From Porodaedalea pini (lineage: Eukaryota > Basidiomycota > Agaricomycetes > Hymenochaetales > Hymenochaetaceae): a stretch of 64,000 nt of DNA. The notes below the pieces were generated by a model. That model saw only the letters and a program-made list of their open reading frames with translations. It was not told where the DNA came from and did not search any database. How positions within the stretch are numbered: position 1 is the stretch's first letter; every line of letters begins with the position of its first letter. Made by a program: the position numbers and the translations under genes. This document shows positions 1-9,738 of this stretch, one piece after another. The DNA is taken from contig NBAY01000035.1 of NCBI GenBank assembly GCA_002794775.1, positions 186,001 to 250,000 of the forward strand, written 5' to 3'.

Positions 1-348
1 AATCTACATTTAAGGTGAATGGGACAAACTACATTCGATGCAGATAAGTTGGGTACCTACCTCGTAGAGCACCTCCGTTGGCATCTGAAGTAGAAACGCC
101 GACTTGCACGAGCAACGCCTCTTATGGCTTTAACGTGTCTTTGATTTCGCAGCTGATCGAGATTTTCCCCTTAACTTCAGTCTCGCCGCCTTCGATTGCT
201 CGCCGATAACGATCCTCTGCAGCCGCGTCGGCGGCTTATCTATTGAGATGGCGCTTCGCTGTTCGTCTCTACAACGCACTAGTGCAACATTATCGTCGGT
301 TGTGCTATCCAGTCTAGCTCGTTTCTGAGGCCGCACGACGTCTGACAT
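1..348 (-). pseudogene. F-box family gene A, 5' part, cut by the left edge
   Basis: This is the N-terminal part of the F-box family found seven more times in the window. The start (348-346) opens with MSDVV, followed by the family motif TRLQRIVIGEQSKAARLK and then, near 60-100, LLQMPTEVLYE, the beginning of the F-box. A GT donor lies at about 58 and the AG acceptor before the next exon is at the very edge, where ATT (the I of IAGH in the paralogues) starts. An in-frame TAA at 132-130 falls between the TRLQ motif and the F-box, where paralogues have an open basic stretch. The copy therefore looks broken, although a splice variant removing the stop cannot be excluded. The remainder lies outside the window. 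Confidence 0.6.
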
Positions 349-450
349 AGTGAGTCTGGCAGAGAATACAAGTAGTGGGACTCGAGAGATTAGGCGCACC
401 CCGTGACGCGAGACGCTCTGACGCGTAACTTCAAACTCCGATTGAACTGC
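349..450 (-). promoter_or_regulatory. Shared upstream module of F-box gene A
   Basis: Read toward gene A, the block contains AACTCCGATT-like sequence, ACGCGT at 421-426, a second ACGCG at about 408, and a GGCGC segment before the start codon. The same order of elements recurs upstream of the other family members. ACGCGT matches the fungal MCB consensus, but that function is inferred. Confidence 0.4.
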
Positions 451-1269
451 TCGAAGGCATCGAAGCATCAAATCTAAGAAAGTACACGAGTTCCTCGTAG
501 CTCATATGTACATACATTGACCGCATGAGTATAATTCAGCTTGTATTATCACGCAGTGGAAGTACGTACCGATGACGAGGAAGTCTTCGCCGACGACTTT
601 CAGGGCCAAAATAAAGATACCTGAGTATTATGGCAAGCAGCTAGGCGCGAGGCAAATTATCGCACCTGCGACTTACACGGAAGATGAAGGGTGTATGATC
701 AGTAGCCAATCTGAGAGCTTTCAATTATCTGATCCTCCCATTCTCGCAGGAATACAGGAGGCGCGTTTACTATACGTTTCTTCATCTTGGATACGGCGCA
801 GGTGCTCGATGCAGCAGTCAAGGACTGTTCAGAGAGGCGGAAGATCTTTCAGTAGCCAAGGATGATGTTGGCTCTGCAGAAGTCGAAGCCACGGCAGACG
901 AGGCAAGTGGGGGCGTATTCGCAGCACTAGAGCTGGAGATGGTGGCGGTTACCTCAGTTTCGGAAGAGCTAGCAGCGGCAGCGCTGGTCGATGAGGCGGA
1001 CGTTTGGTAGTCAAAGAACTAGACTCTGAGCCATGGTTTCGAAGAAAAAAGTCGGACTTTATTAGCCATCAGGAACAGGAGGATAGCAACGACGGCCAAG
1101 GCTTGCGTCGCATGGTAAAGCCAATCTGATTAGAGGAGCTGCAAATAAACGAATAATCTTGATTGTGAAAGTTACACACTGAAATCTAATACAATGAGAA
1201 AAGAGAATACAGATTGAGAAGACAAATAAGAAATCCGAAGAAAAAAGACAGCCTTCCTCACAGACGGAC
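451..1269. other. Intergenic, with a weak plus-strand coding candidate (572-1011)
   Basis: No recognised gene lies here. A plus-strand reading starts at 572 (MTRKSSPTTF) and another open, Ala/Glu-rich reading runs to a TAG at about 1011 (ending in ALVDEADVW). Joining the two would need an intron near 780-840. The acidic composition resembles real C-terminal protein sequence, but no family is recognisable. The last ~200 bases are AT-rich and are probably the 3' flank of KIN17. Confidence 0.25.
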
Positions 1270-2336
1270 TCAGGCCAGTCGCTCCGCGTCCCGCTCCATT
1301 TTCCGTCGTTTGCGCTCCTGATCCTCGAAGATCAGACGCTCGGCCGCACTCATGGGTGCGTCGCGTTTCTTGCCTACCACTTTTTCCGGTTCCTTCTCCT
1401 GACCCTTATCCGCCTTCGTTGTCACGGTTGTCTTGAAGACGTTTGGACGCTTCAGCGGATTCGACCCAGGAGTCTTGAGAGCATTAAATTTGAGCCCGGA
1501 AGGTGCAGCAGGTGCAGCGGTAGAATCTGGTGGCGAGTTTGACGAAGGAGTTGCAGGTTTTGCGCTAAATGAAAGCACGACCTTCTCGCCTTCGTCCTTC
1601 TTCAGGCCTTCTTCAGCCGCTGGTTTGTCTTCTCCTTCACTTGATCCCTCGCCCTTCGCATCCTTCTCTGCTGCTGCACGCTCGATCTGCTCCGCAATCA
1701 GCATCCGCTCGCGCTGCTCGTCCGACATTGCCGCGCGTTCTTTCTTCATCGACGCTTCCTGCTTCGCAAGAGCCTTAGGCGACGAGTCGATCCAAGCGAT
1801 GAACCAGCCCTTATCCGTCTCATCTACACGAGCGATCCCACTGCGTCCGAGATGTTTCACGAACTCGGAGAGCGTAACCCAGCGCGTGGCGTTCATGTGC
1901 ATGTGGTGCTTGTCCTGGATGAACTCCTGGTAGACGCGATTCGCATGTACGCGTTTTGTGCCAAACCTATAATTATATCGTTCAGCATTCAGCTAGAGAT
2001 CTAAAGACACATCGGAAGGGCAGACGAATGGAACGTACCGTCTCGAAAGCAAGGTAACAAAATCGCTTTGGAACTCCTGCGAGTAGTTACCAATGTGAGA
2101 TGCAGCGTTGTCCCCGACAACGAGCATCTGTCGAAGATGCGACTCGGATTGCGAGTGGCATTTGAACCCGTTCTCGTCTCGGCACTGCTTCTGACAGACC
2201 TGGCAATACCACCGCAGACGCTGTAGTCCTTTGGACTTCATCGCGTTTGCGAGGTACTTGGGTGTTCCGACTGTAACGAGCATTAGTCGCAGAATATAGT
2301 ATATACTGCAATAACCCTACCTTCAGCGCGCGGCAT
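1270..2336 (-). CDS. KIN17: KIN17-type DNA/RNA-binding zinc-finger protein
   Basis: Three exons (2336-2321, 2270-2039, 1966-1270) encode about 314 aa. The start is MPRAE followed by VGTPKYLANAMKSKGLQ. A C2H2-type finger follows (WYCQVCQKQCRDENGFKCH, with a second histidine in SESH) at about residues 25-50. A winged-helix-like region then contains HMHMNATRW, TLSEFVKHLG and VDETDKGWFIAWID, which are hallmarks of KIN17. The C-terminal half is low-complexity and charged and ends in a basic KRRKMERD segment. KIN17 proteins are nuclear and linked to pre-mRNA splicing and DNA repair or replication. The KOW-type C-terminal domain of animal KIN17 is not visible, as is common in fungal forms. Both introns keep phase and have clear GT/AG sites. 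The gene is divergent from the BBC1-like gene, with 265 bp between the starts. Confidence 0.93.
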
Positions 2337-2601
2337 CTTGAAACTATGGTGTGTCGATGGTGAGGACTATGAGATGGTGGTCGGCGACGAGGGAGTAGAG
2401 ATGAGCTGCACTGCATAATATATTGACTAATACAAAGTTGACATAAGCCAGTCACATGAGATCAGATCACATGCCATGCCACCCACGCCTTTCCAGCGCG
2501 TACAGCGAGCTCGCCCGCAACCTTAACGATAACCACGACGACGAGCAACCCTTTCTCCACTCCTCACCAACGAGAACGACGACGACGAGCCCTTGAGTAC
2601 A
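2337..2601. promoter_or_regulatory. Divergent promoter of KIN17 and the BBC1-like gene
   Basis: The 265 bp between the two start codons must hold both promoters. It is moderately CT-rich on the plus strand approaching 2602. No TATA box stands out. Confidence 0.5.
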
Positions 2602-5600
2602 ATGTCTAACGATCAACCCCCGCCAAAACCCAAGCCCGGCTCGCTGCGCGACCGCATCGCCGCCTTCGAGCAGAAGCCGGCCGCAAATGCGCCTGCACCG
2701 CCTGCTCCGCGCCCCAAGCCCGGTCACGTCCAGTGGAAGCCGCGCACATCGTCTCCTCCACCTCCACCTATTAATACAGAGGGAGAGAGTGGTGCTCATG
2801 GGATGAGTCCTGTGGACGCGAAGGAGAGCATCGGGATGGGTGGTCTGAGCCTTAAGGAACGCATGGCTGCGCTGCAGGGTCGCGGTGCTTTCGCTGCTCC
2901 TACCCCTCCTGCCCCAAGACCCGTTTCTGACAGGCCGAAATGGAAGCCACCCCCAGCTCCTGTCTCCCCTTCGGACAACGAACCAGAGACCGATCAGGAG
3001 GTTACGTCGGGGCACGAGAGTGCGCATACCAGCATCAAGTCACCCGTCTCTGCGAGCGATGTCGAGGCCAGCGATGCTGTATCTGAAGTTCCCGACGGAG
3101 AGAAGTCCGCTGCCCCTGCGCATGAGGGCGAACCTGCTGCAGAAGGTGGAGACAATCCGGATGAGGAAGAGAGGAAGCGTCGTGCTGCGATCGCGGCTCG
3201 CATGGCGCGTCTTGGTGGGGCGCGCATTGGGATGGGTCCTCCTGTATTCGCGCCAAAGTCGCGTTCGAGCACGGCATCGCAGGGTAAGCTCGTATTTGTT
3301 TGATGACGTGATCGATAATAGTAATTCTTTCTGAGCAGCGGCTGCCAGTGAAGAGCACGTCCCTGCAGAGAGTGCAGACGAGGCATCTGCTTCCGACGCT
3401 CCAGCTGCGGACATGAAGATTGATTTGCCAAGTGGTACGCGTGCTTCACACATTTTCGGCGGTCTACTAAATACACATTTTTATCAGCCCCATCCGAAGC
3501 ATCGCTGCTCTCTGCCGACTCCGGGTCTTCTGCGCGTAGCCCACCGACACACATGCCCGTGCCGACAGGGCCTCGACGTGCAGGTCCGCCGCGCCGTCGC
3601 CCCCCTAAGTCGCCTGGTGCGGCATCCGGCGAACTGCCAGCGACGCCATCTGATGTGGAGAAGGATAGGGAGGAGGAGATGACGCCGCTGGGAACGGCAG
3701 AGAGGGACGAGAAGAAGCTCGAGGATGATGCTCCTGCGGAAGAGGAGATACCAGCGGAGGAGACAGAAGAAGAAGCAGCGGTGCGCAGGAAGCGCATTGC
3801 GGATCGGATTGCTAAGTCGGGCGGGGTCAATCCCTTTGCCGCGCCGATGACTGAGCAGGAGGTGGAAGAGGGGCATGCTGATGCTGAGGTCGAAGTCCCG
3901 ACTGAGGCTCCGGCTGAGACTCTAACTGAGGTTGATTCTGAAGCTGAAGTCCCGCCGCCGAGCTCGGATGACGCTGAGGAGGACGCGCCGCCCCCTCTGC
4001 CGTCCAAGATTACCGATGCAGAGGCCGACGATACAACGAAGGATGCTCAAAGTCCCGTTACATTCCACGCCAAAGAGTACGAGGCTTCCGTTCCCGTCGT
4101 CGATCTCTCGAAGCCTGCCGATGTCTCAACTACCATTGAGGACGCAGAGAATCACTCAGTCGACATCACCGACGCTGCTGCCGGATTAAAGGACATGGAC
4201 TCAGACACAGAAAAGGACACTCAGGTTGCGGACACGGAAAAAGAGAAAGACGCGAAGAATGGTAAATAAATATTCCTTTCGCAATAATAAGCTATGTACT
4301 TTTAAAAGGGTGCCATAGACGCTGTATTCATGATTCATTTTCGTTGATTTTGGTTTTTTGGTTTTTCTATTTTGTCAGACTCAGTTGAGCTCGCTGTTGA
4401 GCACAATGAGTGCGACGACGAAGACGGCGAGGGTAGTAAGGAAAACGAATACGACGCGGATGCGGATGATGAGGATGAGGACGCGTCTGCCAGCGAATCT
4501 GATGAGGAAAAGCCCGGGCGACATGAGGCAAGAGGCAGCGTGGCAAGCAGGTACCACGCTCTCGACGTCGGCTATGGTAACAACATCCTTGGGAACGACC
4601 CCAACGACGACGACGACGAGGTAGACTCGCTGGCGACACGCGGTATTCACGCGCTTTCTGCCCTCGCCAACGCGACCGACGACGAGGAGGACAGCGCGGA
4701 CGACAGAATGGCACCGCCGCGCATCACGAGACCCTTACCGCCTACACCCCCAGAATCCGACTCAGACGAGGCTGAGCGTGAGCTCGACGACGAGCAAGAG
4801 CAAGGACAGGTTCAAAACAAAAAGCATGTCCCACCACCAATCGCAGTTCCGACGGCCTCACTACCTGGCACGCCTAGCGTTGTGAACGCTGACCATGCCA
4901 AGACCAACGGGATTACACCGCACGACGAAGACGAGCAAGGGCAAGAACAGTTTCCCTTTCCACCTCCACCACCGCCGCCCCCGCCTCCACCGCCTCCTCT
5001 GCCGACCCCGCCAATCATCAAACAGCTCCGTGTGGTCCGTCGCCAATCGACCTCATCGCATACGCGCAGTGCAACCGCACCGTCCTCCTACTCAAATCCC
5101 ACAACACCGACGCTGAAGCGTAACAACACCATCAACTCTTTCAGCGCCGTTTCTCCTCAAAGACCTGGGCATGCACGGTCGGCGAGCTCATCGCCTCCTG
5201 CGACGAAACCGAAGCCTGCTGGGTTGAGCCAAAAACGCAAAACACATGAGCGTGCGCCGTCAGCGACCGCTGCGCCGCTGCTCAAGACTGCGCTCGTCCA
5301 GGGCGCGGCGGCCGCTACGGGTGGGAAGCCTGGGACGGGAGCGGATGCAGTGAGGCCAAATCCACCTGAGCGCCGTGGTTCGGTTTCGCAACTCGCGAAA
5401 ACGCTCGAGTCCTCCATCCACTTCGCACCGCCCTCACCCGGCTCACCACCGACGAGGAGAGGGTCCGTGCAGACTCCTCCGGCAACGAAGAAGACCTTTG
5501 CCAACCCTGCGCCGACCGTGGGCGACACAGACGATAGCATGAGCACACCCGCAAACCCACCGGCCAATCTGCAAGCTGCTATTGCATCTCTGATTGCAGC

Positions 5601-8434
5601 CAAGTCCTTAAATGCTACTGTTTTTGCTTCATCTCCCACTGCTGCCCCTCCTGCTGCTCCGCCACCGCCGACTCCTCCACTCAGTCCACCAGCGGCAACG
5701 AAAACGAAAACGCAAATGGCTTCATCACCTTCATCACCGCCTCCTCAGTCATCTAGCTCACCCTCACCGCCCCCACCACCACCTCCGCCGCCGCCGCCAG
5801 TCGTTCAGCCAGAAAAGGAGGAGGCCATACCCATTCCACAAGACGACTCTCCCACCACCTCACACTTTGTTTCTGCACCCGCTTCGCCTCCGCCGACGGA
5901 AGAGCCTACTGTTGCTGATAATTCTGAAGCTCCTGCTAAGAGATTCTCGGTCCCGCCGCCGCGTGCACCGCCTCCTCCGCCCACAAATACGGATGCTAAT
6001 GAGGACCCGACTGCTGAGGATGAGACACCTCCAGAGCCCCAGCAGCGTGCGGTGCCGTCTTTACCACCACCGACGCCTGTTGACAAGGAAGCGGATGAAG
6101 ATGCTGAAGAACATGAAGAAGAGAAGGAAGAAGAATGTGAGAGTGAAGAAGAGGGTATGCTAGGTGGAAGAATTCTCGTTGAGGAACCGGAGGAGGTAGG
6201 CGAAATGGGGGTGATTGAGGATGAGCAAGTGCAAGACGATTCCGATTCAGCAGACGACGGAGATGATGGCAGTGATTCCTCTTCGGACGATGGTCGACAC
6301 CAGAGCTTTAAGAGCGCACTGTCGCGGAATGAATGTATGCATTTGCATTTCTCTGTTTGTCTCTCTAGTACTGATGTTCATACTCAGCACGTTCTGGCCC
6401 TCCAACTCCGCCAAAGCACGATTTCTCCTTCACGCTCACTTCAAAATGGTCGCGCAACACCTCTGCGGTTGCGAGCGCGAATGCTTCAGCCAGTACACTC
6501 GCGCAGAGTCAGACTCAGAGTCAGGAAGATACGCTTGCCAACGACATCGACAGCCGCTTTCCGCCGATGTCGAGCTTCCCGCCTCCCCCACCTCTGCCGT
6601 TTAAAAAGAGTACCGCGAAAGTGAGGACGATGTCTATGCTTACGGAGAGGAAATTTGGGTTTGGGAGTGCCGATGAGAGCTCGACAAGCTTGCCGAGCTT
6701 GCCTGAAGGCGAGACCCTAGACGATGAAGACGCGGGTACGTATATGTCGAAACACATCTCGTTGTGGATACAAGCGTCACTTAAACTATGTCTAAACCTG
6801 CAGAATCCAACGACCCGTCATTCCATCCGGAAACGAAGGCGACTTTGACCTCTGCCATCGCAGCTGCACTTGCAAAGAGTCCTCCTGCACTGGCCCACAG
6901 CCCATCACTGTCGCGCTCGGCAACCGATTCTGCACCTTCCCGCTCCTCCAGCGAGGAAACAAATCCGCTCGCCCGACAGGTCAAAGCAAGACTTGCGAAA
7001 CTCGATGCGCTTGAGCTCCCGCGACCCGCTCCCTTCCCTTCGGCAGGCGACGGCAACCAAGGTCAGAGCCAGTCGACCCCGGAGGTGCCCCTGCTGCGCG
7101 GCGGTGTAGATGACGGGACGATGCGCCAGGTTCGACTGAGTTCGAAGTTGCTGCCGATCACGGGCGCGGTGCGCATGAATACAACGCCTGTTAGTGCGTG
7201 GGGTAAAAACAAGATGGTGATGTCGAGCGAGACGATCGGGACGATCGGGACTATCGCGACAGAGCCCGGAGACTTGGACACGCCTGAGTTCGGAGGTCCT
7301 TCCTTCATGAACCGCTCGAAAAACGACAAGCGTCCTGCTATGCGGAGACAAACCACATCGCAGTCCTCGCGCTTTGTAGAAGACCTTCCTGTACCATTGT
7401 CCTTCCTCAAGCGCTCGGTCTCACCGATGCCTCAGCGTGCCGCGACCCTGTCATTCTCAACCAGAGCACGAACAGGTAGCGAAGGTCCCCCGACGCGTAA
7501 AATGTCCCTGGTGCCTGGGCTGCGCGCGGCGACTGTGGAGGCGGCGGAGCGGCCTATGAGTTCGATAAGCGGAGACTTTGTGCTCGTCGAGGAGCCGGAG
7601 GAGTTCGATATTCCGCGTGCTGAGTGGGATCTCCCGCGTATCCCAAGTGGATCACTCGGCTTCCCGAGTACTGTCGATCTCAACAAGCCTAATTGGGCGG
7701 AGCGATCGCGCTCGAACTCGCCTGCCCCCAGCGACAGTAAAAATGGTATCCCCAAGTCTGGCCCATCAAGTGCTCCTCCGACGACTGCACCGAGCGTGCC
7801 GATCGCTCCCATGATGTTACATAGTCGTTCGGCATCTGGTACTGGTACTACGGGGACTTCGGGCACTGCAGGGACCTCAACATCTGCGCCCTCCATGCAG
7901 ATGAATTCATCACCGAGTACTGGCAGCGAGGGCGGAGCACGTCTCTCGAGCGATGCTCTGTTAGACCTTTGGGGTCGTGTAGGTGTGTACGTCTCCGATG
8001 CTGCAGCCTTGCTACACGACAAGTCGCGTCGCGTTCTCGTCGGGGACGGAACGTACCCGGGCTTCGTGCTCGCCGTCGCGCGGCAGGTTCCCGCAGCGTG
8101 TATCCCCTCTCGGACGGCTCGGTATCCCTATGGTCACCTCATCTACTTCCAGACGGCCGGGACGGTGCACAAGCGCTACGCGGAGATCATGCCTGGGGAT
8201 GTGATCGTGCTGCAAAACGCGCTGTTCAAGGGCGTGAAGGGGCCGTTGTATCAGAGCTATCAGGACGAACTCGGTACGCGGGGCGAGCCGGTCGTTGGCG
8301 TCATTGGTGAATTCGAGGCACGCAAGACGAAGGTGCGCGTGTACCAGGCGAATCAACATGTCGGGGTGCAGACGGTCGAGTACGTTAGCTATCGATTTGA
8401 AGATCTGAAGAGCGGGACTATCAAGGTGATTTGA
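2602..8434 (+). CDS. BBC1/AIM3-type actin cytoskeleton protein
   Basis: Six exons (2602-3283, 3339-3434, 3488-4261, 4379-6334, 6388-6735, 6804-8434) give about 1828 aa in one phase-consistent frame. The N-terminus has SLRDRIAAFEQKP and a second LKERMAALQGRGAF, short helical motifs typical of fungal Bbc1/Mti1 relatives. The middle is disordered, acidic and Pro-rich, with several runs of 8-13 prolines (for example near 4970-5000 and 5770-5800) that could bind profilin or SH3 domains. The last ~150 residues (VGVYVSDAAALLHDKSRR through SYRFEDLKSGTIKVI) match the folded C-terminal cysteine-protease-like domain of the AIM3/BBC1 family. Yeast Bbc1 acts at cortical actin patches and restrains Arp2/3 activation through type I myosin and Las17. 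An N-terminal SH3 domain, present in yeast Bbc1, is not seen here. Function is inferred from the family. Confidence 0.85.
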
Positions 8435-8829
8435 TACGGTTTCCTCGGACTCATGTTTCTCTGACTCTCTTATTACAGATCTTCAGAGTACCGGACTCAT
8501 GACTGGTTCCTCTACATATTTTTTGCATATATTTTTTCTTGTACTCTCTGTTCATAGGAAGCATGTTTTTTAACGTACAGCTGCACTACCGTTCTCGGCC
8601 ACTGACCGCACTTGCTGATCACCCTTCTTCTGATACCTACACAGTGTTGTCCGTGTATAGATGGGACGAAGGGGGTGGATTTAACTGGATTGAATTAGAT
8701 TGTGACGAATAGAACCAGACGAACACTTCATATTATACATGTCTCTGGATAGCAAAGCAAACGAAATTATTGAGTGCGCACGCGCCCTTCGTCATCTGAA
8801 GAGCGCTTCAACATGAGAGGGTGGTGGAA
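8435..8829. other. Convergent 3' flanks
   Basis: This stretch separates the ends of the convergent BBC1-like and TRIR-like genes. It is AT-rich with runs of T and shows no open gene; it probably holds both 3' UTRs. Confidence 0.5.
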
Positions 8830-9529
8830 CTACTTCACCAGAGGTCGGATTCCCATGCCATTGTCCTTCAAACTTCCCGAGTAGCTCTTGACCTCCTTCT
8901 CGTATGCCGCTATGATGCGGAATACATCAGTCAGCATATATGTTGAGCAAGAGCATATATGTGTATAAAACTCACTGATAGGTTTATCAGACTCTAGCTT
9001 GGTCTTCTTTGCTGGGGCGTCATCTGAAGGTTCTGTAGAAGGTTCAGATGAAGGCGCTCGCCGTTTTCCCCTGTTTTTCTGAATGATAGGAGTCAGCATC
9101 GCTGTGCTACGTGTGTAAGAGAATATTACTCACGAATCGGTTCTCGAAATTGCGTTTGCTGATGGGACAGTCAGTTGTCTTGCACAAGCAATAAATTTGA
9201 ACGGAAAGGCCTTACATCTCAAGTTCTACTTCGCGCTTCTTCTTCTCATCTTCCTCCTGTATGTACAAATAAAATACACTCGGCAGTCAGTAATCCATGC
9301 CAACTCCGCACGTAGAACGATAGTCACGATACCGTACTTTCTTGACACGCTGGAAACGCTCCAGAAAAGAGCCGTCATCAGTGAAGACGTTGATGGGTTT
9401 GGGCTTATGAGAAGCAGACTTCGAGCTCGACTGCGTTGTCGTCGATAAGCCGGGTGATGGTGTCGTGGCGGGTCGTGCAGCGGGCGTCGAGCGACCTGAT
9501 ACTTGATAGGGCACGGGCGAGGCGGACAT
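8830..9529 (-). CDS. TRIR/C19orf43-like small RNase family protein
   Basis: Five exons (9529-9338, 9256-9216, 9158-9134, 9078-8976, 8909-8830) make about 146 aa. Exons of only 41 and 25 nt are supported by exact phase and good splice sites. The protein has a Ser/Thr/Pro-rich N-terminus, the motif INVFTDDGSFLERFQRVKK, a Lys/Glu-rich helix with RNFENRF, a basic GKRRAP patch, and the C-terminus AYEKEVKSY...GMGIRPLVK. The FxxDGSFLExFKR motif and the terminal RPLVK are the two conserved blocks of animal TRIR (telomerase RNA component interacting RNase, C19orf43), described as a 3'-5' exoribonuclease. The match rests on motif memory rather than alignment, and activity in fungi is inferred. It is divergent from F-box B over 209 bp. 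Confidence 0.75.
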
Positions 9530-9670
9530 TGCTACGTCGTCGATGTTGTCGTCGGAATCGTCAGAACAGGGCGAGATGACGGTCAAGACTCAAGAGCAAT
9601 GTAGCGGCCCGCCGTGGAAGTGCGGCGAAGTAAAGCTCCGAATAGCATCCGGTTCGCACGATTTTCGGAG

Positions 9671-9738
9671 TCTGAAAGGCGCGTTTTAAGCGAAACGCGT
9701 CGAGTCGCGTCGTCTGCCACTCATTTGTCGCTGCATCC
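9671..9738 (+). promoter_or_regulatory. Shared upstream module of F-box gene B
   Basis: Contains GGCGCG, ACGCGT at 9695-9700, GTCGCGTCG and TGCCACTCATT just before the start codon, in the same order as upstream of the other F-box copies. Confidence 0.45.

Noticed and set aside
2994..4007. 337-aa minus-strand Ser/Gly-rich ORF
   Set aside because: Antisense to BBC1-like exons and crossing their introns; low-complexity mirror of acidic/Ala codons.
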